This document shows positions 1 to 6,609 of a DNA stretch of 9,686 bases, in pieces. Each line of letters starts with the position of its first letter. The stretch's first letter is position 1. The notes beneath the pieces were generated by a model. It was given only the letters and a program-made list of their open reading frames with translations, did not search any database and was not told the DNA's origin. Both the position numbers and the translations under genes were made by a program. Source of the stretch: Anaerolineales bacterium (GTDB taxonomy: Bacteria > Chloroflexota > Anaerolineae > Anaerolineales > Villigracilaceae); NCBI GenBank assembly GCA_025938055.1, contig JAICQC010000160.1, positions 1-9,686 of the forward strand. Reading direction: 5' to 3'.

Positions 1-77
1 CGTGCAATCGCCTGACGCAGTTCCTGCTCTGCGATTTCGGTCAAGGTCTTTTTCTCGGCTCGAGCGGATTTCAGCAT
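1..77 (-). CDS. GntR-family transcriptional regulator, N-terminal fragment (runs off the window)
   Basis: Only the first 25 codons are present; the gene continues past the left edge. The readable peptide starts MLKSARAEKKTLTEIAEQEL and continues RQAIA. The pattern of a short basic lead followed by 'LTEIAEQELRQAIA' resembles the first helix of the winged helix-turn-helix in GntR/FadR-type regulators (typically 'ls..v.e.Lr.aI..G.l.pG'). The ATG at 75-77 has a good ribosome binding site, AGAGGAT on the minus strand, a few bases upstream. The gene is transcribed away from the GMC oxidoreductase operon across a control region with several inverted repeats, which fits a local regulator that senses a pathway metabolite. 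The family call rests on a short fragment; another small helix-turn-helix protein is possible. Confidence 0.62.
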   Translation of the reverse strand, partial: MLKSARAEKKTLTEIAEQELRQAIA

Positions 78-102
78 CGGATATCCTCTCTAGTTGTAAG
101 AT

Positions 103-113
103 GTCATGATGAC
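103..113. promoter_or_regulatory. Perfect 5-1-5 inverted repeat GTCATGATGAC, candidate operator
   Basis: GTCAT-G-ATGAC is a perfect dyad placed at the expected transcription start of the regulator gene, just downstream of its predicted -10. An 8-bp palindrome, TAGTACTA (117-124), overlaps the -10 itself and lies between this repeat and the 126-140 dyad. Three dyads in 38 bp is dense for chance. Which of them, if any, is the true binding site cannot be told from sequence alone. Confidence 0.38.
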
Positions 114-115
114 TG

Positions 116-144
116 ATAGTACTAGCAATTAATTTAATTGTAAA
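116..144 (-). promoter_or_regulatory. Predicted sigma70-type promoter of the GntR-type regulator
   Basis: Read on the minus strand, TTTACA (139-144) matches the -35 consensus at five of six positions. TACTAT (116-121) matches the -10 consensus at four of six. The spacer is exactly 17 bp. Transcription would start near 109, leaving a leader of roughly 30 bases before the ATG at 77. The spacer is largely filled by a perfect inverted repeat, which suggests a repressor could block the promoter. Confidence 0.5.
126..140. promoter_or_regulatory. Perfect 7-1-7 inverted repeat, candidate operator
   Basis: CAATTAATTTAATTG is a perfect dyad with one central base. It lies between the -35 and -10 elements predicted for the regulator gene and overlaps the end of the -35. 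GntR/FadR-type dimers usually bind short odd-centred or even-centred palindromes of this size, so autorepression is a reasonable inference. Being AT-only apart from its end bases, it could also arise by chance in an AT-rich region. Confidence 0.45.
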
Positions 145-232
145 GGTTTTTGTGTTCAACAAATGTTCTTAATTTGATAAATAAAGAATAGATGCTTACG
201 ATACCTCCCCTCGGTGCATGTTCTCATTACAG

Positions 233-256
233 CCAGGTATGTGATCCGTTACCTGG
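233..256. repeat. Inverted repeat CCAGGTA-N10-TACCTGG, candidate operator
   Basis: Two perfect 7-bp arms are separated by 10 bases in the middle of the divergent region, about 70 bp upstream of the predicted -35 of the rightward operon. The half-site centres are about 17 bp apart. Neither strand has a T-run after the second arm, so it is not a good terminator. An activator or repressor dimer site is more likely. It could belong to the neighbouring regulator or to a global one. Confidence 0.38.
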
Positions 257-325
257 GAAACGCAGCTGCTGAATATCTCACGTGACTTGTCATCCCTTAG
301 CACCAGAGCAGGCATGCTTTACGGC

Positions 326-353
326 TTGACCCATGTAACAATAACCCTATAAT
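326..353 (+). promoter_or_regulatory. Predicted sigma70 promoter of the GMC oxidoreductase operon
   Basis: TTGACC (326-331, five of six to consensus) is followed after 16 bp by a perfect TATAAT (348-353). Transcription would begin near 360, giving a 5' leader of about 100 bases before the ATG at 460. This is the best promoter-like pair seen upstream of the rightward operon. Confidence 0.6.
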
Positions 354-369
354 TGTGTGCAGAAACTGT

Positions 370-380
370 AATCATTGATT
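370..380. promoter_or_regulatory. Perfect 5-1-5 inverted repeat AATCATTGATT in the leader, candidate operator
   Basis: The dyad lies about 10-20 bases downstream of the predicted transcription start, a usual place for a repressor to act as a roadblock. It is followed by a direct repeat TCACAGA at 385-391 and 405-411, exactly 20 bp apart, and by three GATTC words starting at 377, 390 and 402. Helical-turn spacing suggests protein binding rather than RNA structure. The repeats are short and unproven. Confidence 0.4.
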
Positions 381-459
381 CGGATCACAGATTCTTCAGC
401 CGATTCACAGAGCAGGTGTCGAGGCTGACAATCCATCTACGCAACATTGGAGAATATTC

Positions 460-1965
460 ATGGCTGAACATTTCTACGCTGATACGGTTGTGATTGGCGG
501 TGGCACAGCGGGAGCGGCTGTGGCGGCGCGTCTGGTCCAGGGCACATCACAGTCTGTAATGTTGATCGAGTCAGGTCCGGACTACGGGGCGTTCGCCGAA
601 GGGGGCTGGCCTCCTCAATTGTTGGATGCACGTAGTCTGCCGGGTGGTCATGACTGGGAGTATGTCAATGGCGCGAGCACGGGGCGTCCAGGACATTTGT
701 TGGAGCGGGCGCGCGTGATTGGCGGCTGCTCCTCGCACAATGGTTGCGCGGCCATCTGGGGCAGCCGGGTTGACTACGATGGCTGGAAGTCATTGGGCAA
801 CGAAGGATGGGGCAGTGATGAACTGCTGCCATTTTTTAATCTCGCCAGTGAAACGTTGCGAGTAAAACGAATTTCATCCTCGGAAATCACACCGTGGCAA
901 CAAGCCTGTCTGGACACAGCTCCGAAAATCGGGATCCCACAAGTCGCTGATCTGAATGATCTGGATGAAGACATCGGCATGAGTACTTCACCTGTGAACA
1001 TTGTCGACGGCGTGCGCTGGAACAGCGCCTTCGCTTATCTGGATCCGTTGCGCGGCAATGATTGCTTAACCATTCGGGGAGGAATGCAGGTAAATCGTTT
1101 GCGGCTGGAGGGCAGTCGTGTCATCGCGATTGAAGCCATTGGACCCGATGGACCTGTAACTGTCGATGCGGGGCGGGTGGTTGTGTGTGCCGGGACCTAT
1201 GGCTCGCCCGCCATCTTGTTGCGCTCAGGCATTGGTCCCGATGCTGCGCTACGCGCCCTTGGCATTGAAACGAAACTTGATTTGGAGGTTGGCAGAAATC
1301 TGCAGGATCACCCGGCTGTCTATCTCAAATACAATGGCACACCGAAGCTTGTGGCTGCCATGCTGGACTTTGCTGCCAAAGGTGGTGTTCTCTTCTCTGA
1401 GCAGACCATTGCCAAGTTCCGCAGTAAGTATTGCAGTTCCGCTTATGATTTGCATCTATTTCCAGTTGGGGGTCAATTCACCGATACGGCAGATCAATGG
1501 GAGTTTTTACTGCCCGTGGCGAACATGGTTCCGCTCTCGCGCGGCAGTGTGCAATTGACAGGTACCGATCCGTTCGCCACCCTTAAAATTGACACTGCTT
1601 ATCTCAGCGATCCTGAAGGGCGTGACCTTGCCATCCTCTGGAATGGAATTGAGATGGTGCGCGACTACGCCTGCAAGACGCCTCTGGCTGAATTGATTGG
1701 AGAGGAAATCGCGCCTACCGTTAATTACAAAACTCCTGAAGATGTTCAACGAGACAACTTGCATTATTTCCATCCGGTCGGGACTTGCAAGATGGGCCCA
1801 GAGTCTGACCCGACTGCGGTAGTCGACGCGCGTGGAAAAGTGCACGGCGTAGACAATCTGTTTGTCGCCGACGCGTCAATCATGCCGGTCGTGCCGCGTG
1901 CCAATACCAATATTCCAGCCCTGGTCGTGGGCGAACGCATTGCTGCATGGCTCGCCCAGGCATGA
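460..1965 (+). CDS. GMC-family FAD-dependent oxidoreductase
   Basis: A 501-residue flavoprotein of the glucose-methanol-choline family, which oxidises alcohol groups of small molecules and sugars. The ADP-binding motif GGGTAG is at residues 13-18. The first GMC signature is near 83-107 (core RVIGGCSSHNG) and the second, GTYGSPAILLRSGIGP, at 245-260. The C-terminal part holds the conserved active-site histidine H438 in HPVGTCKMG and asparagine N484 in NTNIPA, equivalent to the His/Asn pair of choline oxidase. There is no signal peptide, so it should act in the cytoplasm; the electron acceptor (oxygen, quinone or other) cannot be read from sequence. The ATG at 460 has GGAGA six bases upstream. 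It is the first gene of an operon with an acid sugar kinase and a PdxA homologue, so its substrate is probably a polyol or sugar-acid-like compound rather than choline. That is inference. Confidence 0.93.
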   Translation: MAEHFYADTVVIGGGTAGAAVAARLVQGTSQSVMLIESGPDYGAFAEGGWPPQLLDARSLPGGHDWEYVNGASTGRPGHLLERARVIGGCSSHNGCAAIWGSRVDYDGWKSLGNEGWGSDELLPFFNLASETLRVKRISSSEITPWQQACLDTAPKIGIPQVADLNDLDEDIGMSTSPVNIVDGVRWNSAFAYLDPLRGNDCLTIRGGMQVNRLRLEGSRVIAIEAIGPDGPVTVDAGRVVVCAGTYGSPAILLRSGIGPDAALRALGIETKLDLEVGRNLQDHPAVYLKYNGTPKLVAAMLDFAAKGGVLFSEQTIAKFRSKYCSSAYDLHLFPVGGQFTDTADQWEFLLPVANMVPLSRGSVQLTGTDPFATLKIDTAYLSDPEGRDLAILWNGIEMVRDYACKTPLAELIGEEIAPTVNYKTPEDVQRDNLHYFHPVGTCKMGPESDPTAVVDARGKVHGVDNLFVADASIMPVVPRANTNIPALVVGERIAAWLAQA

Positions 1966-3266
1966 CCCGGCTCGCCATCATTGCCGATGATCTTTCCAGC
2001 GCGACGGATTGTGGCGCGCAAGTGGTCCGCAGTAGTTTGTCGGTCGTGGTGCCACTGGGTGGATATTCGCTGCCTCCACAAGCACGGGCGGCTCAGGTGA
2101 TCTCTGTTGATACCGCCAGCCGTAGTTTGCCCTCTGATCAGGCGTACGAAAAAGTCCGCGCGGCAGCGGGGCAATTGGTTGCCGAGGGTTGGACAGACTT
2201 TTACAAATCAGTGGATTCCACCTTGCGGGGCAATCTGGGGGCAGAGATAGAAGCCATTCTGGACCTTGTCAAACCAGATTGCGCTGTTATTGCAGCAGCT
2301 TTTCCTAAATACGGCCGCACAACCGTTGATGGCGTTCAATATCTTCACGGTCGTCCATTGCATGAGACGGAGTTTGGTACAGACCCCACTTCCCCGGTGA
2401 GGGATGCAAACATCGCCAGACGGCTGGCTCAACAGTCACGCCGCAAAGCCGGACTGTTGACACTCGATCAAGTGCGCTCTGGTCCAAAGCAATTAAAGAG
2501 CGCGGTCCGGCAACTGTTGGCTGAGGGTATCGAACTGGTGGTTGTGGATATTGCCGAGCAGGAAGATCTCAAACGAATTTGTCTCGGTCTTGCGCAGAGT
2601 GATCTACGGCTTGTCTGGGTTGGCTCAACTGGACTTGCAGAGTTCGTTCCTCTTGCGTTGGAAACCCTATCTACGTCTGAAACATCCTATCAGGATCACT
2701 CAATTGACTCCCGACCGGCTCTGGTGCTGGTTGGCAGCGCCTCCGAAACGACTCGCCAACAATTAGATTACGCCAAGACTCGCGGCGGTTTGAATCTCAT
2801 CCATCTGGACTCAGCCGGGATGATTCAAGATGACATGACCGCTGCACATGAACTCGCACAAGCCAATGCAAAACTGCGCGCCGCGATCGACTCAGGACAC
2901 GATGCTGCATTGGTGGTGCGGGCTTCACGCGATGAGATTGCAGCGACTCAAAAACTCGGAGCTACGCTGAATTTGTCGCCAGCGCAGGTCGCGCAACGAA
3001 TCGTTGACGGGCTTGCACAGGCAGGCAGCAGCCTGATCCGCGGCGATTGCATCAGCGGAATCGTCGCGACAGGCGGCGACACCGCCAATGCCATATGCAA
3101 TGCACTAGGAGTGGAAGCCCTCGAAATCCTGGGCGAGGTGGAAGCAGGTATCCCCATTATGCGACTCCTGGGTAAACAATCGCTGCCAATGGTCACGAAG
3201 GCTGGCGGCTTCGGCAGCCAGGCTGCCATAGGAGAAGCCCTGGTGAAGGTGAAACAGTATGTCTAA
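1962..3266 (+). CDS. Four-carbon acid sugar kinase (DUF1537 family, DtnK/DenK/OtnK-like)
   Basis: ATP-dependent kinase of about 434 residues. Characterised members phosphorylate D-threonate, D-erythronate or 3-oxo-tetronates at O4. The N-terminal substrate domain shows IIADDLSSATDCG (6-18), the diagnostic KSVDSTLRGNLG (82-93), and the run from AFPKYGRTTVDG (113-124) to ETEFGTDPTSPV (135-146). The C-terminal nucleotide-binding domain shows VATGGDTA (368-375) and KAGGFG (413-418). Residue numbers use the ATG at 1962, which gives an ATGA overlap with the stop of the GMC gene and a protein starting MTRLAIIADDL, as is usual for the family. An in-frame ATG at 1947 would add five residues; neither start has a strong ribosome binding site, so translation is probably coupled. 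The next gene, a PdxA homologue, is the standard partner of D-threonate and D-erythronate kinases, favouring that subtype over OtnK. The exact substrate is not determined. Confidence 0.92.
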   Translation: MTRLAIIADDLSSATDCGAQVVRSSLSVVVPLGGYSLPPQARAAQVISVDTASRSLPSDQAYEKVRAAAGQLVAEGWTDFYKSVDSTLRGNLGAEIEAILDLVKPDCAVIAAAFPKYGRTTVDGVQYLHGRPLHETEFGTDPTSPVRDANIARRLAQQSRRKAGLLTLDQVRSGPKQLKSAVRQLLAEGIELVVVDIAEQEDLKRICLGLAQSDLRLVWVGSTGLAEFVPLALETLSTSETSYQDHSIDSRPALVLVGSASETTRQQLDYAKTRGGLNLIHLDSAGMIQDDMTAAHELAQANAKLRAAIDSGHDAALVVRASRDEIAATQKLGATLNLSPAQVAQRIVDGLAQAGSSLIRGDCISGIVATGGDTANAICNALGVEALEILGEVEAGIPIMRLLGKQSLPMVTKAGGFGSQAAIGEALVKVKQYV

Positions 3267-4260
3267 TTTGGAAGATTTACCGATCGCGATCACGATGGGC
3301 GACCCGTGCGGCATTGGGCCCGAGATCATTGCGAAGTTGTACGCTGACGCGGCTTCATTGCCTCCAACCCTCATTCTGGGCGATGAGGCATTGATCAAGC
3401 GCGCGATTCGATTGCTGGGCTTATCGCTTGAAGTGCAAGTTATCGAGTCGCCGGAAGATTTGCAAGTTACGCCGAACACGATTCACGTCATCTCGATCAG
3501 CCGCCTGCCGGAAGATCTACATTTTGGAAAACTGGATGCACGGGCGGGCAAAGCTGCATTCGACTATATCAGGGCCGGAATTGCTCTTGCGCTGCAAAAA
3601 AGAATCAGGGCGGTGGTCACAGCCCCAATCAATAAGGAAGCTCTGCGGCTGGCGGACATTCACTATCCCGGGCACACGGAAATCCTGGCGGACTTCAGCG
3701 GGACAAAGGATTTTGCAATGATGTTGATGAACAATGACCTGCGCGTCATTCTTGTCACCATCCATGTTTCGCTGCGAGGGGCAATTTCGCAGCTGACGAT
3801 TGAACGTGAGTTAATGACCATACGGCTGGCGCACCAGGCGATGACTCAATTAGGAATCGCTCGACCTCGAATCGCAGTGGCGGGTTTAAACCCTCACGCA
3901 GGTGAGCATGGTCTCTTTGGCCCTGAGGATGAGGAGATCATCAAGCCAGCGATTCAGCAAGCGGAAGCGGAAGGCATCGAGGTGAGTGGTCCATGGCCGG
4001 GAGACACCGTATTCATGCATGCCCGGCAGGGACGGTTCGATATCGTGGTAGCCCAGTATCACGATCAGGGACTAATTCCCGTAAAGTATTTGGGCGTGGA
4101 TGAGGGAGTCAACATCACGGTCGGTTTGCCCTTCGTTCGCACGAGTGTCGATCACGGCACGGCATTTGACATTGCTGGAACCGGGAAAGCCAGTCACGCC
4201 AGCTTGCGGGTTGCTGTAGAGCAGGCAGCATTGCTAACTCATGCCCAATCCGTTATGTAG
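3259..4260 (+). CDS. pdxA: PdxA-family dehydrogenase, probably PdxA2 (4-phospho-D-threonate/erythronate 3-dehydrogenase)
   Basis: A 333-residue NAD-dependent metal enzyme. Family motifs are ITMGDPCGIGPE (11-22), TAPINKEAL (121-129), YPGHTE (136-141), GLNPHAGEHG (209-218) and YHDQGLIPVK (267-276). Histidines H169, H213 and H268 match in spacing the three metal ligands of E. coli PdxA (H166, H211, H266). True PdxA works in vitamin B6 synthesis. The adjoining acid sugar kinase, eight-base overlap and lack of other B6 genes point instead to the PdxA2 role: oxidising C3 of a 4-phospho-tetronate, with decarboxylation to dihydroxyacetone phosphate, in the cytoplasm. The start at 3259 has AAGGTG seven bases upstream. 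The stop lies inside the converging gene on the other strand. The family call is firm; the PdxA2 role rests on context. Confidence 0.92.
   Translation: MSNLEDLPIAITMGDPCGIGPEIIAKLYADAASLPPTLILGDEALIKRAIRLLGLSLEVQVIESPEDLQVTPNTIHVISISRLPEDLHFGKLDARAGKAAFDYIRAGIALALQKRIRAVVTAPINKEALRLADIHYPGHTEILADFSGTKDFAMMLMNNDLRVILVTIHVSLRGAISQLTIERELMTIRLAHQAMTQLGIARPRIAVAGLNPHAGEHGLFGPEDEEIIKPAIQQAEAEGIEVSGPWPGDTVFMHARQGRFDIVVAQYHDQGLIPVKYLGVDEGVNITVGLPFVRTSVDHGTAFDIAGTGKASHASLRVAVEQAALLTHAQSVM
4239..4260. other. 22-bp tail-to-tail overlap of converging operons
   Basis: The last seven codons of the PdxA-family gene (plus strand, TAG at 4258-4260) overlap the last codons of the PL22-like gene (minus strand, TGA at 4239-4241). 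No hairpin with a T-run is visible on either strand around this point, so transcripts from both operons probably read into each other. Confidence 0.85.
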
Positions 4261-5408
4261 ACGTTGCTAGTGCCGCTTTGATTGGACGTGAACACCACCT
4301 GTCGTCCATCAGGCGTGAACGATGGATGCGGATGGCAGCGTTGATCATCACCGAATCGATAGGAGTCGTGGCGGCACAAGACATCAAATACCTGACGACC
4401 ATCCATAAGTTGGACTTTGGAAATACAGCCAGGTTGGGCTTCGCCGTCCGTGACCATCGTTGTGCCATCGGGATGTAAATTGTAGTGAGCATACGCGCGG
4501 CCAGGCGTGTTGTGATGGAACTTGTGATACTGCGTGCCGTCGGGCGAGCACCAGCCGCAGAAGCCGCTGGACTCATCGGTCTCTGAGCCACCGTGAAAAC
4601 ACACGCGCTGCCCATCGGCGCTCCAAAATTCATGCTGATACCATTCATCCTCGCCCTGACCCAGAAGCGGCACAAAGTGACCCGTCCCCGCGTTCAACAA
4701 CCACATGCGGTCGGGGAGGCGGCTGTATTCGTGACAGAACAAAATGAGATCAGGGTCATAGGGATTGATCAGAACATGATTGATCCAGAACTTCTCCTGC
4801 CGCAGGATTTCCTCGGCGCGGCCGGTGGCAGCATCAACGCGGATAATAGTGCTGGTGGTAGCATGGTAAAAAGGATCATCCACCGCAAAGGACTCTCCAG
4901 CATACGCCCGCCGTGAGCCTGCCAGAAACAGAGCTTCGTCCCAGGTGGCGAAGACCAGAGTTGTCCCATCCGCGTTGGCGTGCAAAATGGAGGGACGCCG
5001 ATCTACGGGCAGGGTCAACAATTGCCGCGCCCGCAGACTTTCGATCTCGACCGCCCAGAGCTCAGGACCTTCAAAATAGAAAATTTCCCGACCACATGAG
5101 CCGATGGCAGCCAGACAAGCCCCGGCGCCGCGTACCGCTTCGGTGAAGGGCCAGTATTCGGCGCGGGTCGGACGGGTGTCGGTCATTTGAACGATCTCGC
5201 CTGATTCAAGCTGCAATCGAAACAGGTTGCTTAAGCCGGTGCGTTCGGAGAAGAAAATCAGATAGCGCCCATCAGGCGTGACAGAGGGATTGTAAAAGTA
5301 GAGGTGATAATCTTCAGCAAGTGAGTCCGTCAGTTGTGTGACCTGTCGGCCCGTTTGTGAATCGCGATAAGATCGTCGTTCCGAAGGATAACGCGTACCA
5401 ACAGTCAC
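4239..5408 (-). CDS. Oligogalacturonate-lyase-like beta-propeller protein (PL22 family)
   Basis: A 389-residue protein, close to the roughly 390 usual for cytoplasmic oligogalacturonate lyase, which cleaves short (un)saturated galacturonides from pectin to keto-uronates. Repeated propeller-blade motifs are visible, such as NPSVTPDGRYLIFFSERTG (40-58) and HPSFTPDGRQVVFTSNQSG (361-379). Family marks include QVTQLTD (22-28), LILFCHE (221-227) and YQHEFWSADG (257-266). The manganese-binding pattern Q-x2-H-x-H of characterised PL22 enzymes is kept as Q356, H359, H361, with H259 as the likely fourth ligand. There is no signal peptide. The GTG start at 5408 has AGGAG five bases upstream, and that site overlaps the stop of the preceding enolase-superfamily gene. 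No other pectin-degradation gene is in view, so the true substrate may be another uronide. A generic TolB-like propeller is the alternative but explains the metal ligands less well. Confidence 0.78.
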   Translation of the reverse strand: MTVGTRYPSERRSYRDSQTGRQVTQLTDSLAEDYHLYFYNPSVTPDGRYLIFFSERTGLSNLFRLQLESGEIVQMTDTRPTRAEYWPFTEAVRGAGACLAAIGSCGREIFYFEGPELWAVEIESLRARQLLTLPVDRRPSILHANADGTTLVFATWDEALFLAGSRRAYAGESFAVDDPFYHATTSTIIRVDAATGRAEEILRQEKFWINHVLINPYDPDLILFCHEYSRLPDRMWLLNAGTGHFVPLLGQGEDEWYQHEFWSADGQRVCFHGGSETDESSGFCGWCSPDGTQYHKFHHNTPGRAYAHYNLHPDGTTMVTDGEAQPGCISKVQLMDGRQVFDVLCRHDSYRFGDDQRCHPHPSFTPDGRQVVFTSNQSGTSNVYITDWA

Positions 5409-5413
5409 ACGGG

Positions 5414-5419
5414 CTCCTA
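5414..5419 (-). promoter_or_regulatory. Ribosome binding site AGGAG fused to the upstream stop codon
   Basis: On the minus strand TAGGAG combines the TAG stop of the enolase-superfamily gene (5417-5419) with the AGGAG site for the PL22-like gene (GTG at 5406-5408). This arrangement usually gives coupled translation and supports the GTG start. Confidence 0.6.
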
Positions 5420-6595
5420 TTGCTGAAGGAACTGTCGGTAATGGGTTTCGCCCGGGATGCCAAGCTGCGAGATCACACCATCCCGTTCATATCGCTGTTG
5501 GCAGCGTTCCAGCGCTTGCGGATCGATGGTCACACCCAATCCGGGAGCATCGGGAATGGGAACGAGGTTGGCATGAGGTTGGATCAATTCGGAGGCCACA
5601 TCGTCTGCATACCAGCGGAAGAGCGATTGCCCCGGCTGGGAAAGGTAAGGGATCGCGGCGGCAAGCTGCATGTACGCCGCGGTCCCCACCGCGGTCTCAC
5701 CGCTGTAAAACCAGAAGCCAACGCCCATCAACTCGCAAGCCGAGATGAATTTCATCGTCTCGCGCAGACCGCCAAGAGTCATCACATTCAATACAAATGT
5801 GTCCGGCACGCCCAATTCCACAGCCAGACGCAGATCCGGGAGGTGGCTGGAAAATGGGATGGTACTGTGCTGACGGAGCTTCGCCATATCGTGAAACGTC
5901 GGCGCCGGATCTTCGATGTTGGCAATATCAAACGGCTCGAGGCGCCTCAATGCCCGGCGCGCCGTGTTGAGGGACCACGAATTGTTTGCATCCAGGCGCA
6001 GGGTGGCATCCGCGCCGATGGCGGCGCGCACTTCCTTCACCATCTCGATTTCGGTATCCAGATCCAGCACGCCCACTTTGCCTTCAAAGATCGTCGAGCC
6101 GTGTTTCTCGCGCATCCTGGCGCAGTAACGGGCTACTTCCAGCGGCGTGGACTCGCCCCGCTCGGTCGCGCTCGGCAGACGGAGGGCGAAATATTCCGAG
6201 AACCCAATCTCATGGCGCACCGGCCCGCCAAGCAGGGAATAGATCGGCAGGTTCAACACCTTGCCTTTGATATCCCACAGCGCCAATTCCAGACCGCCGA
6301 ACGCTTTGACCGACCCAGAGTCGTGTGTATTGAGCAGCGTTCGGATTTCCGGGAGGCAGCGGCGGCAGCAGTCGTCGATGTTGGAGGGATCCACACCACG
6401 AAGCCGTGGCGCAAACTCGTGCGCCACGATATCAGCCTGCCCAACCGTTGCGACTTCTCCCCAGCCGACGATCCCAACATCGGTCTGAACCTCGACAATG
6501 CCTTTGGTGGCACCCAGATACACACCCGACGCCCATCGATAACCGGTGACGAGGGGAAGATTCACCTTGTGAACCAGGATGTCCGTGATATGCAT
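5417..6595 (-). CDS. Enolase-superfamily protein (mandelate racemase/muconate lactonizing type), probable sugar-acid dehydratase or epimerase
   Basis: A 392-residue protein with the usual capping domain (about 1-125; ALWDIKGKVLNLPIYSLLGG at 105-124) and a TIM barrel. Superfamily enzymes abstract the proton alpha to a carboxylate using Mg2+, in dehydration, racemisation or cycloisomerisation. Metal ligands D202 (RLDANNSW) and E228 (NIEDP) are clear, and K173 in FEGKVG sits where the second lysine of KxK is found. The first lysine is E171. The third-ligand strand reads PFSSHLPD (247-254) instead of a plain D/E/N. The strand-6 and strand-7 regions (VLNVMTLGG, FYSGETAVG) show no standard lysine or His-Asp base. 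This is not a typical mandelate racemase, glucarate dehydratase or MLE, and the reaction is uncertain. The start at 6595 fits the family N-terminus, although the bases before it are pyrimidine-rich with no ribosome binding site. It lies 14 bases after the phosphodiesterase stop, so coupled translation is likely. Confidence 0.87.
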   Translation of the reverse strand: MHITDILVHKVNLPLVTGYRWASGVYLGATKGIVEVQTDVGIVGWGEVATVGQADIVAHEFAPRLRGVDPSNIDDCCRRCLPEIRTLLNTHDSGSVKAFGGLELALWDIKGKVLNLPIYSLLGGPVRHEIGFSEYFALRLPSATERGESTPLEVARYCARMREKHGSTIFEGKVGVLDLDTEIEMVKEVRAAIGADATLRLDANNSWSLNTARRALRRLEPFDIANIEDPAPTFHDMAKLRQHSTIPFSSHLPDLRLAVELGVPDTFVLNVMTLGGLRETMKFISACELMGVGFWFYSGETAVGTAAYMQLAAAIPYLSQPGQSLFRWYADDVASELIQPHANLVPIPDAPGLGVTIDPQALERCQQRYERDGVISQLGIPGETHYRQFLQQ

Positions 6596-6609
6596 GGGAG
6601 GGAATGTCT

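Larger units (their letters stand above)
78..459. other. Divergent intergenic control region, 382 bp
   Basis: No coding sequence is supported here. The part nearest the regulator (about 100-200) is AT-rich, unlike the flanking genes. It contains promoter-like elements for both directions and a cluster of perfect short inverted repeats (103-113, 117-124, 126-140, 233-256, 262-269, 278-285, 370-380). The main ones are listed separately. There is no hairpin followed by a T-run that would make a convincing terminator, and no riboswitch fold that I recognise. Confidence 0.7.

Noticed and set aside
233..256. The CCAGGTA/TACCTGG repeat as a transcription terminator
   Set aside because: The arms are only 7 bp with a 10-base loop and no T-run follows on either strand, so a protein-binding site is more likely.
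367..389. CRP-type binding site in the leader (TGTAA...TCACA)
   Set aside because: The spacing between half-sites is far longer than the 6 bp of a CRP site and the left half is imperfect.
1764..2174. A 136-codon minus-strand open frame across the GMC/kinase junction
   Set aside because: It is fully antisense to two well-supported genes and shows no recognisable motif.
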